This document shows, piece by piece, positions 45,001 to 52,385 of a stretch of 64,000 bases of DNA. This DNA is from a virus, in IMG/VR virus record IMGVR_UViG_3300033553_000372, positions 1 to 64,000 of that record. One strand, 5' to 3'. Numbering within the stretch: position 1 is the first letter of the stretch; each line of letters begins with the position of its first letter. The notes beneath the pieces were generated by a model. That model did no database searches. It was not told where the DNA came from and worked only from the letters and a program-made list of their open reading frames with translations. Made by a program: the position numbers and the translations under genes.

Positions 45001-45297
45001 GAATGTTCTTATAATTCATTATCAGGCGGTGAGAGAGCTAGAATATGCTTAGCTTTAAATCTTTCATTAGCTAAAGTAATTGCTAAAAGTTCAGGAAATA
45101 AATTGAATTGGATAGCTTTAGATGAGATTCTTAATGGCTTAGATGAAGTTGGTAAAGCTCAAACTATGAAGTTCTTAAAGGAACTTGAATCAGAATATGA
45201 AACTATATTTGTGATTGATCATGATGAATCATTTAAGTCTATGTTTACGAATTCTATATCGATAGTTAAGAAAAGCAAAGTGTCAACGATTGTATAG
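42019..45297 (+). CDS. SbcD-SbcC fusion (gp47/gp46, Mre11/Rad50-like)
   Basis: One 1092-residue chain contains a complete nuclease and a complete SMC-like ATPase. N-terminal metallophosphoesterase motifs are ISDVHL (8-13), AGDLNDG (42-48), GNHD (77-80), LIHQG (144-148) and SGHYHR (177-182). The ATPase half has NTGSGKSS (about 385-392), long coiled coils, a zinc-hook CPHC (about 739-742), the signature LSGGER (about 1002-1007) and the Walker B-like IALDEILNGLD. It should process DNA ends for recombination. T4 encodes these as two proteins. Confidence 0.85.
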   Translation: MNTKLIVISDVHLSLKNLDVSIETLTQALKLSRDLKVPLFIAGDLNDGKALIRSEWANPLIDLFNEYNDVLIYILIGNHDLQNKNASSNSLYFLKALSNVCLIDKHITKNINGIDFGIIPYQVSTVELQDIILQMKDRDVKSLLIHQGIWGAYMGDYIVDESSISPDAFKDFDFVGSGHYHRSQRPADNILYWGSPFTTNFSEANEEKFIWKVELLNDKINTVPVMTNVRRHKQIVFEDSITQVEKLPANSLVKVLLKGTKEFTQSVTVEYLKELLGVNSVTISTEITKQSEQRVSSEILNNPIKVIEFYLANCKTTYDKLELEKYFKSAVGDLINNFSQSSSKQFRLKKANWNNFLSFKEESFEYSPMGLTLIEGYDEDLGVNTGSGKSSFLDVPCYGMYGETSKSLKADEVINRQVGRDLFVELFLESNGEEYIIRRYRKHRLFENDLHMVMPNGQELRGKDNRETQKLIEQELGKSLDIFLKSSYFTQFGPMDRFLSASDTEKKQLIAEITDLSIYDTILDRVKDLLKEDQKSLDSAETQLKQDSYVVSHLNVTIQDNTNKSINWNIAHNNRIIETGILVDKENIRIANDKIEFNNKSNEWLNQSSQSIKNLKSQEKGFEQLRLEMIDNFNTDLLMFNANQQGKIESINNEIEELRNKITPLQDKHDELLKTLPDMLTLENERKELLTKKETIAQLKIKEQNISNELFSNDKQIEALHNKIAADIKKINGGDSSECPHCYQELDANCIHKNIEVFQHDIDKLDNLSNDLRKKSDAIKFYIDQTPQVLERLQQIEKSGYEKKNIELELETILRTIKSIGETIKFKNDMLDQINSSVSPALAQIENKKKEANPYTQLIINEESKTNPYLEYRDIENKYILSLENLNKEINPYLSILEQNGFDIQQAQFAELKGLETLDYWVTKVDYGTWWKQALHVYIKSYLMDSCFEQINIIANEHLNTLFDGVLKINISATTEAKSDIKEKISVQIINNGDECSYNSLSGGERARICLALNLSLAKVIAKSSGNKLNWIALDEILNGLDEVGKAQTMKFLKELESEYETIFVIDHDESFKSMFTNSISIVKKSKVSTIV
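42114..42138 (+). terminator. terminator-like hairpin inside the 5' end of the sbcDC fusion gene
   Basis: GAGGGAC (42114-42120) pairs perfectly with GTCCCTC (42127-42133) around a TTAAAG loop, and five T residues follow. It begins about 95 bases downstream of the start codon. The codons AGG, GAC, GTC, CCT and CTT used at the stem are rare in this genome, which prefers AGA, GTT/GTA, CCA and TTA. This argues for selection on the RNA. Confidence 0.6.
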
Positions 45298-45342
45298 TAT
45301 AATTCTATTATGGATACAATAATAATAAATTAAGGAGTTTTT

Positions 45343-45660
45343 ATGACAGAAGCAACAGCGACAGTTCCAGCACCATCAACAGTAGTATTTGTTGAGAAAA
45401 CAATTAAAGTAACTAAAGAAGCAAATGATGTTGCTGTAGCTTTAGTAAAATTAACTGAATCAATTATGGAAGCCAATAAAGATGGATTTCAAGCAATGAC
45501 AGATGTTCCAATGGTAATCATGGAAAACCTTAAAACCTTAGGCGCAGCTATTGATAATGCAGGACAAATGAAGGTTGAAGCAAAAGAAGCTATGCCAGAA
45601 TTTATTAATGCCTTCACTTCAGCTGGAGCTGAAATCGCTGGAAAAGTTCTTAAGAAATAA
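45343..45660 (+). CDS. hypothetical Ala-rich protein (105 aa)
   Basis: The protein is helical, rich in Ala and Val, and without a signal peptide. It has a strong AAGGAG ribosome binding site and is bracketed by a short intergenic gap and a terminator, so it may have its own transcript. It could be a small abundant structural or DNA-associated protein; no family was recognised. Confidence 0.55.
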   Translation: MTEATATVPAPSTVVFVEKTIKVTKEANDVAVALVKLTESIMEANKDGFQAMTDVPMVIMENLKTLGAAIDNAGQMKVEAKEAMPEFINAFTSAGAEIAGKVLKK

Positions 45661-45682
45661 TTGTTAGTAAAATTATTTAAAC

Positions 45683-45713
45683 AAATGCCACTCTTTTTGG
45701 GTGGCATTTTTAT
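45683..45713 (+). terminator. intrinsic terminator before the lipoprotein gene
   Basis: AAATGCCAC (45683-45691) pairs perfectly with GTGGCATTT (45701-45709) across a 9-base loop. A T-rich tail follows to 45713. Only about 12 bases separate the tail from the next start codon. Confidence 0.85.
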
Positions 45714-45725
45714 TTGAGGTTAAAG

Positions 45726-46412
45726 ATGAAACTATTACTTTTGTTATTATTTACTGGATGCGTGTCTCAACAATCTAACTTTTCAGATGAAGCCTATAAG
45801 AATTCGTTTTATAAAAAGGATATGAAGCTATCTTCTAATGGATTTAAAGGTATTGGAACACTTGTTCTTCCAAAGGCTACAGATTATAAGATGGACTTTG
45901 AGTCTTATGGAACATTGGATTTGTTTACATTTTCAACTTGTCACAGAGAAATCTCAATTGAGGAAGCTGGAGAGCGTGGAATTTTTGGTAATAAGAAAAA
46001 AACTAAGCTCACTTATTCTCCAAATTCTATGGAACTAGTTGCATGTCCAATTGATATTGGTGGATATGATGCAGATAAAGGTAGACACTCTTGGGCCTTT
46101 ATTGCTATCGAAACAGATAAACATACACTTCCAGCAAATGTGCAATGTAATGGAGACACCTATAACTCGAGAGGAACGACTATTTGTCAAGCAAGAGCTG
46201 GACTTGTTCAATCTATTTCATTTGAAAATGAAGTTGTTTTCGTACTAGACAAATCATGTTCAGATTTAAAATACACTTATGAAAATAAGACGCTTACTTT
46301 TACAATGAACAAAGGACCTTGCGTAAACTATTTTAAAGAAATAAAGGCCCCAAATAGAATACATGAGCTAACTACATTTGGTTATGAAAAAATATTAATT
46401 AGAAAAATTTAG
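45726..46412 (+). CDS. putative phage lipoprotein (228 aa)
   Basis: A short lipoprotein signal peptide is clear: MKLLLLLLFTGC, with the lipobox LFTGC and Cys12 as the lipidated residue. The start at 45726 is preferred over the TTG at 45714 because GAGG precedes the ATG. The mature part is beta-rich and contains four further Cys residues that could form disulfides, consistent with an exported envelope protein. It might act in superinfection exclusion or lysis, but nothing in the sequence proves either. Confidence 0.65.
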   Translation: MKLLLLLLFTGCVSQQSNFSDEAYKNSFYKKDMKLSSNGFKGIGTLVLPKATDYKMDFESYGTLDLFTFSTCHREISIEEAGERGIFGNKKKTKLTYSPNSMELVACPIDIGGYDADKGRHSWAFIAIETDKHTLPANVQCNGDTYNSRGTTICQARAGLVQSISFENEVVFVLDKSCSDLKYTYENKTLTFTMNKGPCVNYFKEIKAPNRIHELTTFGYEKILIRKI

Positions 46413-46422
46413 GAGACTCATT

Positions 46423-46647
46423 ATGCCATGGAATTTATTATTAACAATAGGCGTTAAACTTGTTGGTGCTTACTTTACAAAACATAAGGCAAAACAAGAA
46501 GAAAGACAAAAGTTTTTAGAGTTCGTAACTTACTTAGATTCTAAAGAATTAATTTCAGCTAAAATAAAAATGTCTTATAAAGACACAATGTCTGAATTAG
46601 ATCAAAAAATTGCAGAGGCAAATAAGAATGAAAATACTGTCTCTTGA
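46423..46647 (+). CDS. small membrane-anchored protein (74 aa)
   Basis: An N-terminal hydrophobic segment (LLLTIGVKLVGAYF) is followed by a charged helical tail. It directly follows the lipoprotein gene, so the pair could resemble an inner/outer spanin pair; this is only a suggestion because the anchor is short. An AGGAGA site precedes the ATG. Confidence 0.5.
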   Translation: MPWNLLLTIGVKLVGAYFTKHKAKQEERQKFLEFVTYLDSKELISAKIKMSYKDTMSELDQKIAEANKNENTVS

Positions 46648-47353
46648 TCTCTCCACAAAATCTGGTTGGTCCATAATAGATAATGGTAAACTTATTTGTT
46701 ATGGACTTGTTGTTTCAAAAATAGAAGGAGATTCTTTCTCTAATGATTATCCTCATAATTATATTAGAGCAGCTAAACAGATGGCAGTTGATTTAAAAGA
46801 AATAGCTATTAAGAATAAACCTGATTATATTGTTATTGAAGAAACAAATAAAGGCAAGAATAGATTTTCTCAAAAGTGTTTAGAATTTATTCATTATGCA
46901 ATCAATGAATCATTTGGTTGCAAGGTTCATTACATAGATACCTCTGAGTGGAGAAGCTTATTAGAAATTTCATTAGATAAAGAACAACGATCAGACAATA
47001 AAGAAATTAAACAAGCAAGAGATGAAATGTTTAATCAAATTTATAATGATGAATGTTCTCATTATAAACCAATACTTGATTTTAAATTAGCTTCATTGAT
47101 TAAAAAAAGAGAGATTACAAAAGCTCAAAAAACTTTTAATATAGAGATGATCCAAAGAACTAAAATCAGAATGAGATCGTTTAGATTTAAGGTAGAAGGA
47201 AAAGTTAAAGGCAAAATAGATGCTAAAACTTTATCGGTGAATTACGTAAATGAGTATTTTAATCTTAACTTTAAGAAAAAAGATAATGATGTTGCTGATT
47301 CAATTTGTTTAGGATTAGCCTTTATTAAAAAACTAGAGAAAAAAAATGAATAG
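46628..47353 (+). CDS. RuvC-like Holliday junction resolvase (RNase H fold)
   Basis: The start at ATG 46628 gives MKILSLDLSTKSGWSI, the first beta strand with catalytic Asp7. IVIEET (about 72-77) supplies the second acidic residue. DNDVADSICLGLAF near the C-terminus supplies the final acidic pair. The fold matches the RuvC/poxvirus A22 class of junction resolvases. It probably resolves branched DNA before packaging. The start lies inside the end of the previous gene, suggesting coupled translation. Confidence 0.75.
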   Translation: MKILSLDLSTKSGWSIIDNGKLICYGLVVSKIEGDSFSNDYPHNYIRAAKQMAVDLKEIAIKNKPDYIVIEETNKGKNRFSQKCLEFIHYAINESFGCKVHYIDTSEWRSLLEISLDKEQRSDNKEIKQARDEMFNQIYNDECSHYKPILDFKLASLIKKREITKAQKTFNIEMIQRTKIRMRSFRFKVEGKVKGKIDAKTLSVNYVNEYFNLNFKKKDNDVADSICLGLAFIKKLEKKNE

Positions 47354-47540
47354 TCAACACATTATTAGAACAGGCGATAAGGTTCTTTCTTTAGATAATA
47401 AAAGATTAACAGTTGTTCATCTTGTAAACTCTAATGGGCAACTTTGTTTATATGAATCAGTTTCTAATATAAAAGAGGTTTTTTTATTTAATGGTAATGA
47501 GAATATAAAATTAAAAATTAATGAGATAAAAATAGTATAG
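47346..47540 (+). CDS. hypothetical small protein (64 aa)
   Basis: The gene overlaps the resolvase stop by eight bases and ends nine bases before the next start. The protein looks like a small all-beta barrel (TGDKVLSLDNKRLTVVHLV, LCLYESVSN, EVFLFNG), possibly SH3- or KOW-like. No function can be assigned. Confidence 0.5.
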   Translation: MNSQHIIRTGDKVLSLDNKRLTVVHLVNSNGQLCLYESVSNIKEVFLFNGNENIKLKINEIKIV

Positions 47541-47548
47541 GAGCAAGT

Positions 47549-47953
47549 ATGTTTAGCATTGAAGAATTAGGACAGATTAAGGTTAAGAAATTGGCTACTC
47601 TTTTAGAAAAGGGGTCGCGACAGATTAATTTAAGACTACAAGATTTTGTTGATAATACAAATAAAGATCTAGCTTTATATAAAACTAGAGTTGATAACAT
47701 GTATAACCACTTAATGAGAACTTTTCTAGTTGGATTAGAAAAAAGATTATATGGTTGTGAAGTTGTTTCTAAAGCTTCACTTGAGGTTATTTATGTTAAG
47801 TTCTTTGAGTTAGAGAAATTAAAAGATCCATCATTTAATATGGAATTTAATGAATATACAAGAAGAACTAATGAGCAAGTCCAAGCTCATATCAATAAAA
47901 TAATGGAAGAAGAAGAAGCTAAAACAAAAAAAGAAAATAAAGATGAAGCTTAA
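47549..47953 (+). CDS. hypothetical helical protein (134 aa)
   Basis: The protein is strongly helical with a Lys/Glu-rich C-terminal coiled coil (INKIMEEEEAKTKKEN). It has a GGAG ribosome binding site and overlaps the next gene by 11 bases. It lies between resolvase and terminase genes. No family was recognised. Confidence 0.55.
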   Translation: MFSIEELGQIKVKKLATLLEKGSRQINLRLQDFVDNTNKDLALYKTRVDNMYNHLMRTFLVGLEKRLYGCEVVSKASLEVIYVKFFELEKLKDPSFNMEFNEYTRRTNEQVQAHINKIMEEEEAKTKKENKDEA

Positions 47954-48143
47954 GAACCCATTTGCTAAAAAGAAATCAAAAGAAAAAGTTACAGATGAGC
48001 AGTTAGAATCTGCTCGTCAACTTATAGATAGTATCCTATACCCAAAAATAACCAAAGATCTAAAGATTTTAAATGATTTCTTAAAAGATAAGAAGATTCA
48101 GATAGGTATGGATATCACTTGGATATTTCAAAAGATCGAATAG
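47943..48143 (+). CDS. hypothetical basic protein (66 aa)
   Basis: The small Lys-rich protein begins MKLKNPFAKKKSKEK and is otherwise helical. The start lies within the end of the preceding gene. It may bind nucleic acid, from charge alone. Confidence 0.45.
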   Translation: MKLKNPFAKKKSKEKVTDEQLESARQLIDSILYPKITKDLKILNDFLKDKKIQIGMDITWIFQKIE

Positions 48144-48207
48144 AAAAATGAAAATAAATTAAAATAAAGTAATATTTTATATTATAGTTAACCAAGAGGA
48201 ATATAAA

Positions 48208-48561
48208 ATGTTAGTTAAAACCTTTTCATTCAACAGAATCCAAAAAACAATCTCTGCAATTGAAGATCAGATCAATGAATTTTTAGTTGAAAATACACTT
48301 AAGTTCGCTACCCAAAATGAATCTGCAGTTAAAGGAAAATTTGTAGTTTCTTTATTTCACGAGCAAAAGAAAGGAAATATTAGAGCTAAAGTTTTTAAGA
48401 GTCAATCAGCTACTCATATCGATGAAATGGTAAATGAATTTTTGAATGAACATGATATGAAACTAGTTACACAAACATTTGTTGGATCGAATATTTATAC
48501 GATCATTTTCTATGTCGAGAAGAAATCAACGCAAGCCCCAATATCAGAAGATAATATTTAA
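48208..48561 (+). CDS. hypothetical protein with internal duplication (117 aa)
   Basis: Two halves look alike. IEDQINEFLVENTLKFATQN with FVVSLFHEQKK matches IDEMVNEFLNEHDMKLVTQT with TIIFYVEKK, each with a helix followed by a beta strand. This suggests a duplicated small alpha/beta unit. AAGAGGAATATAAA precedes the ATG. Function unknown. Confidence 0.55.
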   Translation: MLVKTFSFNRIQKTISAIEDQINEFLVENTLKFATQNESAVKGKFVVSLFHEQKKGNIRAKVFKSQSATHIDEMVNEFLNEHDMKLVTQTFVGSNIYTIIFYVEKKSTQAPISEDNI

Positions 48562-48576
48562 CATTAGGTAAAATAT

Positions 48577-49164
48577 ATGGCTAAGATGGCTAGAAATAAG
48601 ACAAGGAATGCTTTACTAGCTTTATCAGAGGCAGAGTCTAATAAAATTGGATTAGAAGTTGAAAGATTAATTCATAATGAAATGTCGTTTATTGTTAATA
48701 AATATATTTATAAGTATAAAAACGCAGCAGCCGATACTTTTGGTTGGGACTCAGACGATTTACTTCAACATATTCGTATACTTATGTGGAGAGGTGTAGC
48801 CACTTTCAATCCAGAAAGAAAATTGAAAATGACTACATATTTATCATCGATTCTTTATTATCAAATGGGTAATCTCTCAAAAAAGATTTCATCAAAGAAA
48901 AACTCTCAATCAAAACTTTATTGCCCAGAAGTATTTTTTGACTCAGATGAAATGATAGACTTTACAACAGCAGAAGATTGGTTATTATATGCTAGAAAAT
49001 TTGAGCATCTAATTGGTAAACTAACTGATTTAGAAACTAAAGTATTAGTGCAACACTTAATATATGGACATACACTATCTGATATGGAAACAAAACTGTC
49101 AGTAAAAAAAATAGACCTAATTAAATCAATTAAAGTTATTAAAATAAAAATGGAGAGCATTTAA
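48577..49164 (+). CDS. second sigma-70-like protein
   Basis: Residues about 57-110 resemble sigma region 2 (WDSDDLLQHIRILMWRGVA, then FNPERKLKMTTYLSSILYY and a basic KKISSKKN). Residues about 145-195 (LTDLETKVLVQHLIYGHTLSDMETKLSVK...) resemble the region 4 HTH. It lies just upstream of the terminase genes, the place where late sigma factors are found in some phages. The similarity to the product of 32137-32766 is in layout, not close identity. Confidence 0.6.
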   Translation: MAKMARNKTRNALLALSEAESNKIGLEVERLIHNEMSFIVNKYIYKYKNAAADTFGWDSDDLLQHIRILMWRGVATFNPERKLKMTTYLSSILYYQMGNLSKKISSKKNSQSKLYCPEVFFDSDEMIDFTTAEDWLLYARKFEHLIGKLTDLETKVLVQHLIYGHTLSDMETKLSVKKIDLIKSIKVIKIKMESI

Positions 49165-49496
49165 TGAGAGAGCAAATCTATATTCATAATGATGAGCAAG
49201 CTTGCATCGTTCTTTCTAAAGATCATCATAACGCGATTGTAGTTCAGTTAGCAGTTTATGTTTTTACTTTAGTTCCAAATATAGATAATCAACTTATTTA
49301 TAGCAGAAACACTAAAGTTATCTATGAAGCAATTATAGCCACTACTACACATAACTTTAAAAACGCGGTAGCTGATAGTATAAAATTAGCTCAACATAAA
49401 TTATCTGAAGTTCAACAACAACATAAAGTTTTAGACGGTGTGTTGAATGATTATTACAGCGCATATCGAGATTTAAATGAACCAAGAGAACAATAG
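49164..49496 (+). CDS. hypothetical protein (110 aa)
   Basis: The start overlaps the previous stop, and the stop lies 20 bases inside the terminase small-subunit-like gene. The protein is mixed alpha/beta with a C-terminal helix rich in Gln and His. No family was recognised. Confidence 0.5.
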   Translation: MREQIYIHNDEQACIVLSKDHHNAIVVQLAVYVFTLVPNIDNQLIYSRNTKVIYEAIIATTTHNFKNAVADSIKLAQHKLSEVQQQHKVLDGVLNDYYSAYRDLNEPREQ

Positions 49497-50139
49497 TATT
49501 CCAGAGTTAGAAAAAGAAAAGGTTGAAGAAATTCAAGCCGAAGTAAAAGACTCTATTCCAAATAACGGAAAGAATTTCTATACTGAACTGGTTAAGTCGA
49601 TGTTGGTAGATTATGTTGTTAATGACTTATCTGTTCAACAACTATCTGACAAATACCATATCACGATTGAGATTGCAAGAAAAATTTATAAAGGTTATTC
49701 ATTTCAAAAGAGAAAAGAAGACTATCAAAATAAATTATATGATGCTGTATTAAAGAAGGTAGCCAAATCTCAAACTGGACTAATAGCTAAAATAACTGAA
49801 GCAATAACTATTCAAGTAAATAGGATATTACTACTTCAAGCAAAAGATCCAACATATATGATTTCAAATAATAATATGAAGGACTTACTTTCTTCTCTAA
49901 CGATTTTTACTAGAGAATTTAAAGACTCAACAAATCCAGCTAATGATAAGCGCGTTGTTAATATAAATGTTGAAATGCCTAATTATATTCCAATAGTTAC
50001 AGATAACAATAAAACAATAGTTGATATTAATAATGAAGAGCCAATTAATGTTGAGCCCGAAATAAAAGAACAATCAAAAGAAGAAATAAAAGTAGAGATA
50101 CCAGAATCAGAAGATTTATTTGGTGGATTCGTTGAATGA
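49477..50139 (+). CDS. terS: terminase small subunit (probable)
   Basis: The 220-residue protein has an HTH-like segment near residues 48-75 (DYVVNDLSVQQLSDKYHITIEIARKIYKGY), a helical oligomerisation core and a charged C-terminal tail (EEIKVEIPESEDLFGGFVE). It is directly upstream of the large subunit with a four-base overlap, as expected for TerS, which recognises packaging sites. The sequence itself is not diagnostic. Confidence 0.6.
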   Translation: MNQENNSIPELEKEKVEEIQAEVKDSIPNNGKNFYTELVKSMLVDYVVNDLSVQQLSDKYHITIEIARKIYKGYSFQKRKEDYQNKLYDAVLKKVAKSQTGLIAKITEAITIQVNRILLLQAKDPTYMISNNNMKDLLSSLTIFTREFKDSTNPANDKRVVNINVEMPNYIPIVTDNNKTIVDINNEEPINVEPEIKEQSKEEIKVEIPESEDLFGGFVE

Positions 50140-51521
50140 AAACGGCTACAATAAAAATAAACTATGAGCCACATGAAGGACAAAAAGAAGTTCTGCAACA
50201 AATCATGGAGTCCGGCGCAGATGTAATTGTTATTGTTTGTTCACGTGGTTGGGGTAAAACACTTTTTGTTTCCTGTTCTATAGTTCTTCCTCCAATATTA
50301 AAACACGCTAATCTTCAAGTTTGTTGGATCGCACCAAATTATAAGATTGCAAAGGCTCCAATTGAAGATGTTTTCTTTGGTGTTAATGAAAATACTGGTG
50401 AAAGATTTATAAATGATAAATGTCCTGAAACTGGATTTGTTTTCTTTGAACATAAAAAAGGAGACAATGAGCTTCATTTTTGGAATGATTCAAAATTATT
50501 TTTAAGATCTGCTGATGCACCAGAATCTATCGTATCAAAAGGATATAACTTAGTTATTATAGATGAAGCAGCTTTAATTTCAAAAACAGTATTTCAACAA
50601 AATATATTACCAATTGCTAGAAAAAAGAATTGTAAGATTGTATTGATCACAACTCCGCGTGGAAAAAATTGGGTGTATCATTTATTTTTAGATGGTAAAG
50701 ATCCAGCAAAGAAAAGATATTTTGCTGCCCAACAACCGTGGAACAAGAGACCAGATTATCCACCTTTATTAATTGATTTAATGAAAGACTTACCAGATCA
50801 TGTAAGGCGTCAAGAGTTCGGAGCAGAATTTATTGATGGTGGTGGCGGTATCTTTAAAAATATGGATGGAATTTTTAGAGGTAAATTGATAGAGTTTGCT
50901 TCAGATCAGCAAGAATGGTATGATCCAAAATGGAAAAATATATCTTCAGAAGAAGCTACAATTATGGCTATCGACTGGGCTAAATCTGTAGACTTTACTG
51001 TTATATCGATATTTTCTCTAACGACTAAGAAAATGATTTATTATGCTAGATTAAATAAAACTGATTATAAAACTGTTTTAGAAAAATGTTCTTTACTTGG
51101 TACAAGATTTAATTGCACTGATATGATTTATGATGCGACTGGAGTCGGTAGTGGTTTAACAGATTTTATTCCAGCAGAATTTAATGCAGTACCATATGTC
51201 TTTACTAATCAATCTAAAAACGATTTAATTAATAAACTAATTATGTCATTTGAATATGGAATTTTAGATATACCAAATATTGCGACGATTAGAAATGAGT
51301 TTGAAATTTTAGAAGTTTCATTTACAAAAACTGGAAAGTTTAGCTATGAAGCTCCAGATAGTAAACATGACGACTGTGTTATGTCAATTGCATTAGCTAA
51401 CTTCTACATCGAGGATAATACTGGCGTTGGTGAAGTAGGTGAAATTGATAGCATTATTGATACCTATACACAAGCTCGTAGGTCAATTCTAGATGATGAA
51501 GATGATGACGAATATAATTAA
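50136..51521 (+). CDS. terL: terminase large subunit
   Basis: The 461-residue packaging motor has a Walker A-like CSRGWGKT (35-42), a Walker B-type LVIIDEA (about 138-144) and a coupling motif TTPRG (about 172-176). The C-terminal nuclease shows acidic sites in IMAIDWAKSVDF (about 276), MIYDATGVGSG (about 330) and DSKHDDCVMS (about 408). It translocates and cuts phage DNA into the prohead. It is unusually far from the other head/tail genes of this window and lies downstream of the replication block. Confidence 0.9.
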   Translation: MKTATIKINYEPHEGQKEVLQQIMESGADVIVIVCSRGWGKTLFVSCSIVLPPILKHANLQVCWIAPNYKIAKAPIEDVFFGVNENTGERFINDKCPETGFVFFEHKKGDNELHFWNDSKLFLRSADAPESIVSKGYNLVIIDEAALISKTVFQQNILPIARKKNCKIVLITTPRGKNWVYHLFLDGKDPAKKRYFAAQQPWNKRPDYPPLLIDLMKDLPDHVRRQEFGAEFIDGGGGIFKNMDGIFRGKLIEFASDQQEWYDPKWKNISSEEATIMAIDWAKSVDFTVISIFSLTTKKMIYYARLNKTDYKTVLEKCSLLGTRFNCTDMIYDATGVGSGLTDFIPAEFNAVPYVFTNQSKNDLINKLIMSFEYGILDIPNIATIRNEFEILEVSFTKTGKFSYEAPDSKHDDCVMSIALANFYIEDNTGVGEVGEIDSIIDTYTQARRSILDDEDDDEYN

Positions 51522-51531
51522 TAACTTATAA
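51520..51531 (+). promoter_or_regulatory. AATAACTTATAA motif, copy 1
   Basis: This 12-mer overlaps the terL stop and is found again at 58130-58141 and 59069-59080, in each case in a gap between genes. It could be a phage promoter element or processing site. See the separate finding. Confidence 0.3.
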
Positions 51532-51592
51532 GTATTTAATATCATTCATAATAAAATCAACAACTTACACTTAAAATAAATTCAACAAACAT

Positions 51593-51662
51593 TAAATTAA
51601 TGTTTACATTATCTGTAAACTATAGTATAATGAATTAACAGCAACAAAACAAAAGGTTGATT
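51593..51662 (+). promoter_or_regulatory. sigma-70-like promoter with operator dyad and conserved leader, copy 1
   Basis: TTTACA (51603-51608), a 17-base spacer and TATAAT (51626-51631) form a near-consensus promoter. A dyad GTTTACA/TGTAAAC (51602-51608/51614-51620) overlaps the -35 and spacer, suggesting repressor control. From the -10 to the fourth base of the gene (51626-51666) the sequence is identical to that at 63222-63262. AAGGTTG acts as the ribosome binding site. Confidence 0.75.
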
Positions 51663-51920
51663 ATGAACGAATTAAACAAAATGACTCTTGAAGAATTAAC
51701 TCTACTTAATAGAAAAGTTGTAGAACAAATTAAATTTTTACAAACTCAAAAGCAAGCAATTGCAGCAACAGCATTTAGAATTGGTGATAAAGCTTTTTTC
51801 GTATCAAAATTTGGAGAAAAAGTTGAAGGTGAGATTTTAAAAGTTAATATTAAATCAATTAAAGTTAAAACTGAAAAAGGAATGTGGAACGTTTCACCAT
51901 CACTTTTAACAAAAATATAA
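51663..51920 (+). CDS. hypothetical protein with SH3/KOW-like C-terminus (85 aa)
   Basis: A short N-terminal helix is followed by a small beta-barrel-like domain: FRIGDKAFFVSKFGEKVEG and VNIKSIKVKTEKGMWNVSP. Such domains often bind RNA or proteins. The ATG at 51663 is preferred because the leader is conserved at the second promoter copy. It is probably expressed early from its own strong promoter. Confidence 0.6.
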   Translation: MNELNKMTLEELTLLNRKVVEQIKFLQTQKQAIAATAFRIGDKAFFVSKFGEKVEGEILKVNIKSIKVKTEKGMWNVSPSLLTKI

Positions 51921-51929
51921 GAGGTTTAT

Positions 51930-52097
51930 ATGTTAACAAATAAAGAAGTAAACAAAGTTGTTAAAGAATTAGAAGAATTAATTGTTAAGTGTGATGATGA
52001 AGACCAAAGAGCAAGAATGTTTATCTTAATTAAAAAATATAAGAAACTGCAAAGAGAAACTAGACAACTAAATAAAATCCTAAAAAAAGGAGAATAG
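51930..52097 (+). CDS. small coiled-coil protein (55 aa)
   Basis: The gene begins MLTNKEVNKVVKELEEL and ends NKILKKGE. It has a GAGG ribosome binding site and ends one base before the next start. The whole protein looks helical and basic. No function can be given. Confidence 0.55.
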   Translation: MLTNKEVNKVVKELEELIVKCDDEDQRARMFILIKKYKKLQRETRQLNKILKKGE

Positions 52098-52098
52098 T

Positions 52099-52380
52099 TT
52101 GAAAACAATAAGTGAAGTATTTAAAGAACAAAACAGAACAAGATTTAGTGCATTAAAACAAAAACACTTTGATTTTATAATTGCTTATTTAGAGTATAAT
52201 CAAAATAAAGAGTTTCATGCATTTCATCATGACTTAAATAGAGTTTTTTTAGACAATAAGCCTGAAATACTAAATGAAGTTGTGTATGAGTATGAAGCAG
52301 TTTGTCCAAATAAGAAAAACATTGGAGTAGTTCAAGAATTTATCTCTAATGTTTTCAATGAATTTAAAAAGCAAGGATAA
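52099..52380 (+). CDS. hypothetical helical protein (93 aa)
   Basis: The start is TTG, supported by an AAAGGAG site six bases upstream that also belongs to the end of the previous gene. The helical protein contains His and Phe clusters (EFHAFHHDLNRVF). No family was recognised. Confidence 0.55.
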   Translation: MKTISEVFKEQNRTRFSALKQKHFDFIIAYLEYNQNKEFHAFHHDLNRVFLDNKPEILNEVVYEYEAVCPNKKNIGVVQEFISNVFNEFKKQG

Positions 52381-52385
52381 TTTAT

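Noticed and set aside
45726-46647. Firm annotation of the lipoprotein and next small gene as a spanin pair.
   Set aside because: The lipoprotein is much larger than usual outer spanins and the partner's membrane anchor is short; no sequence signature was found.
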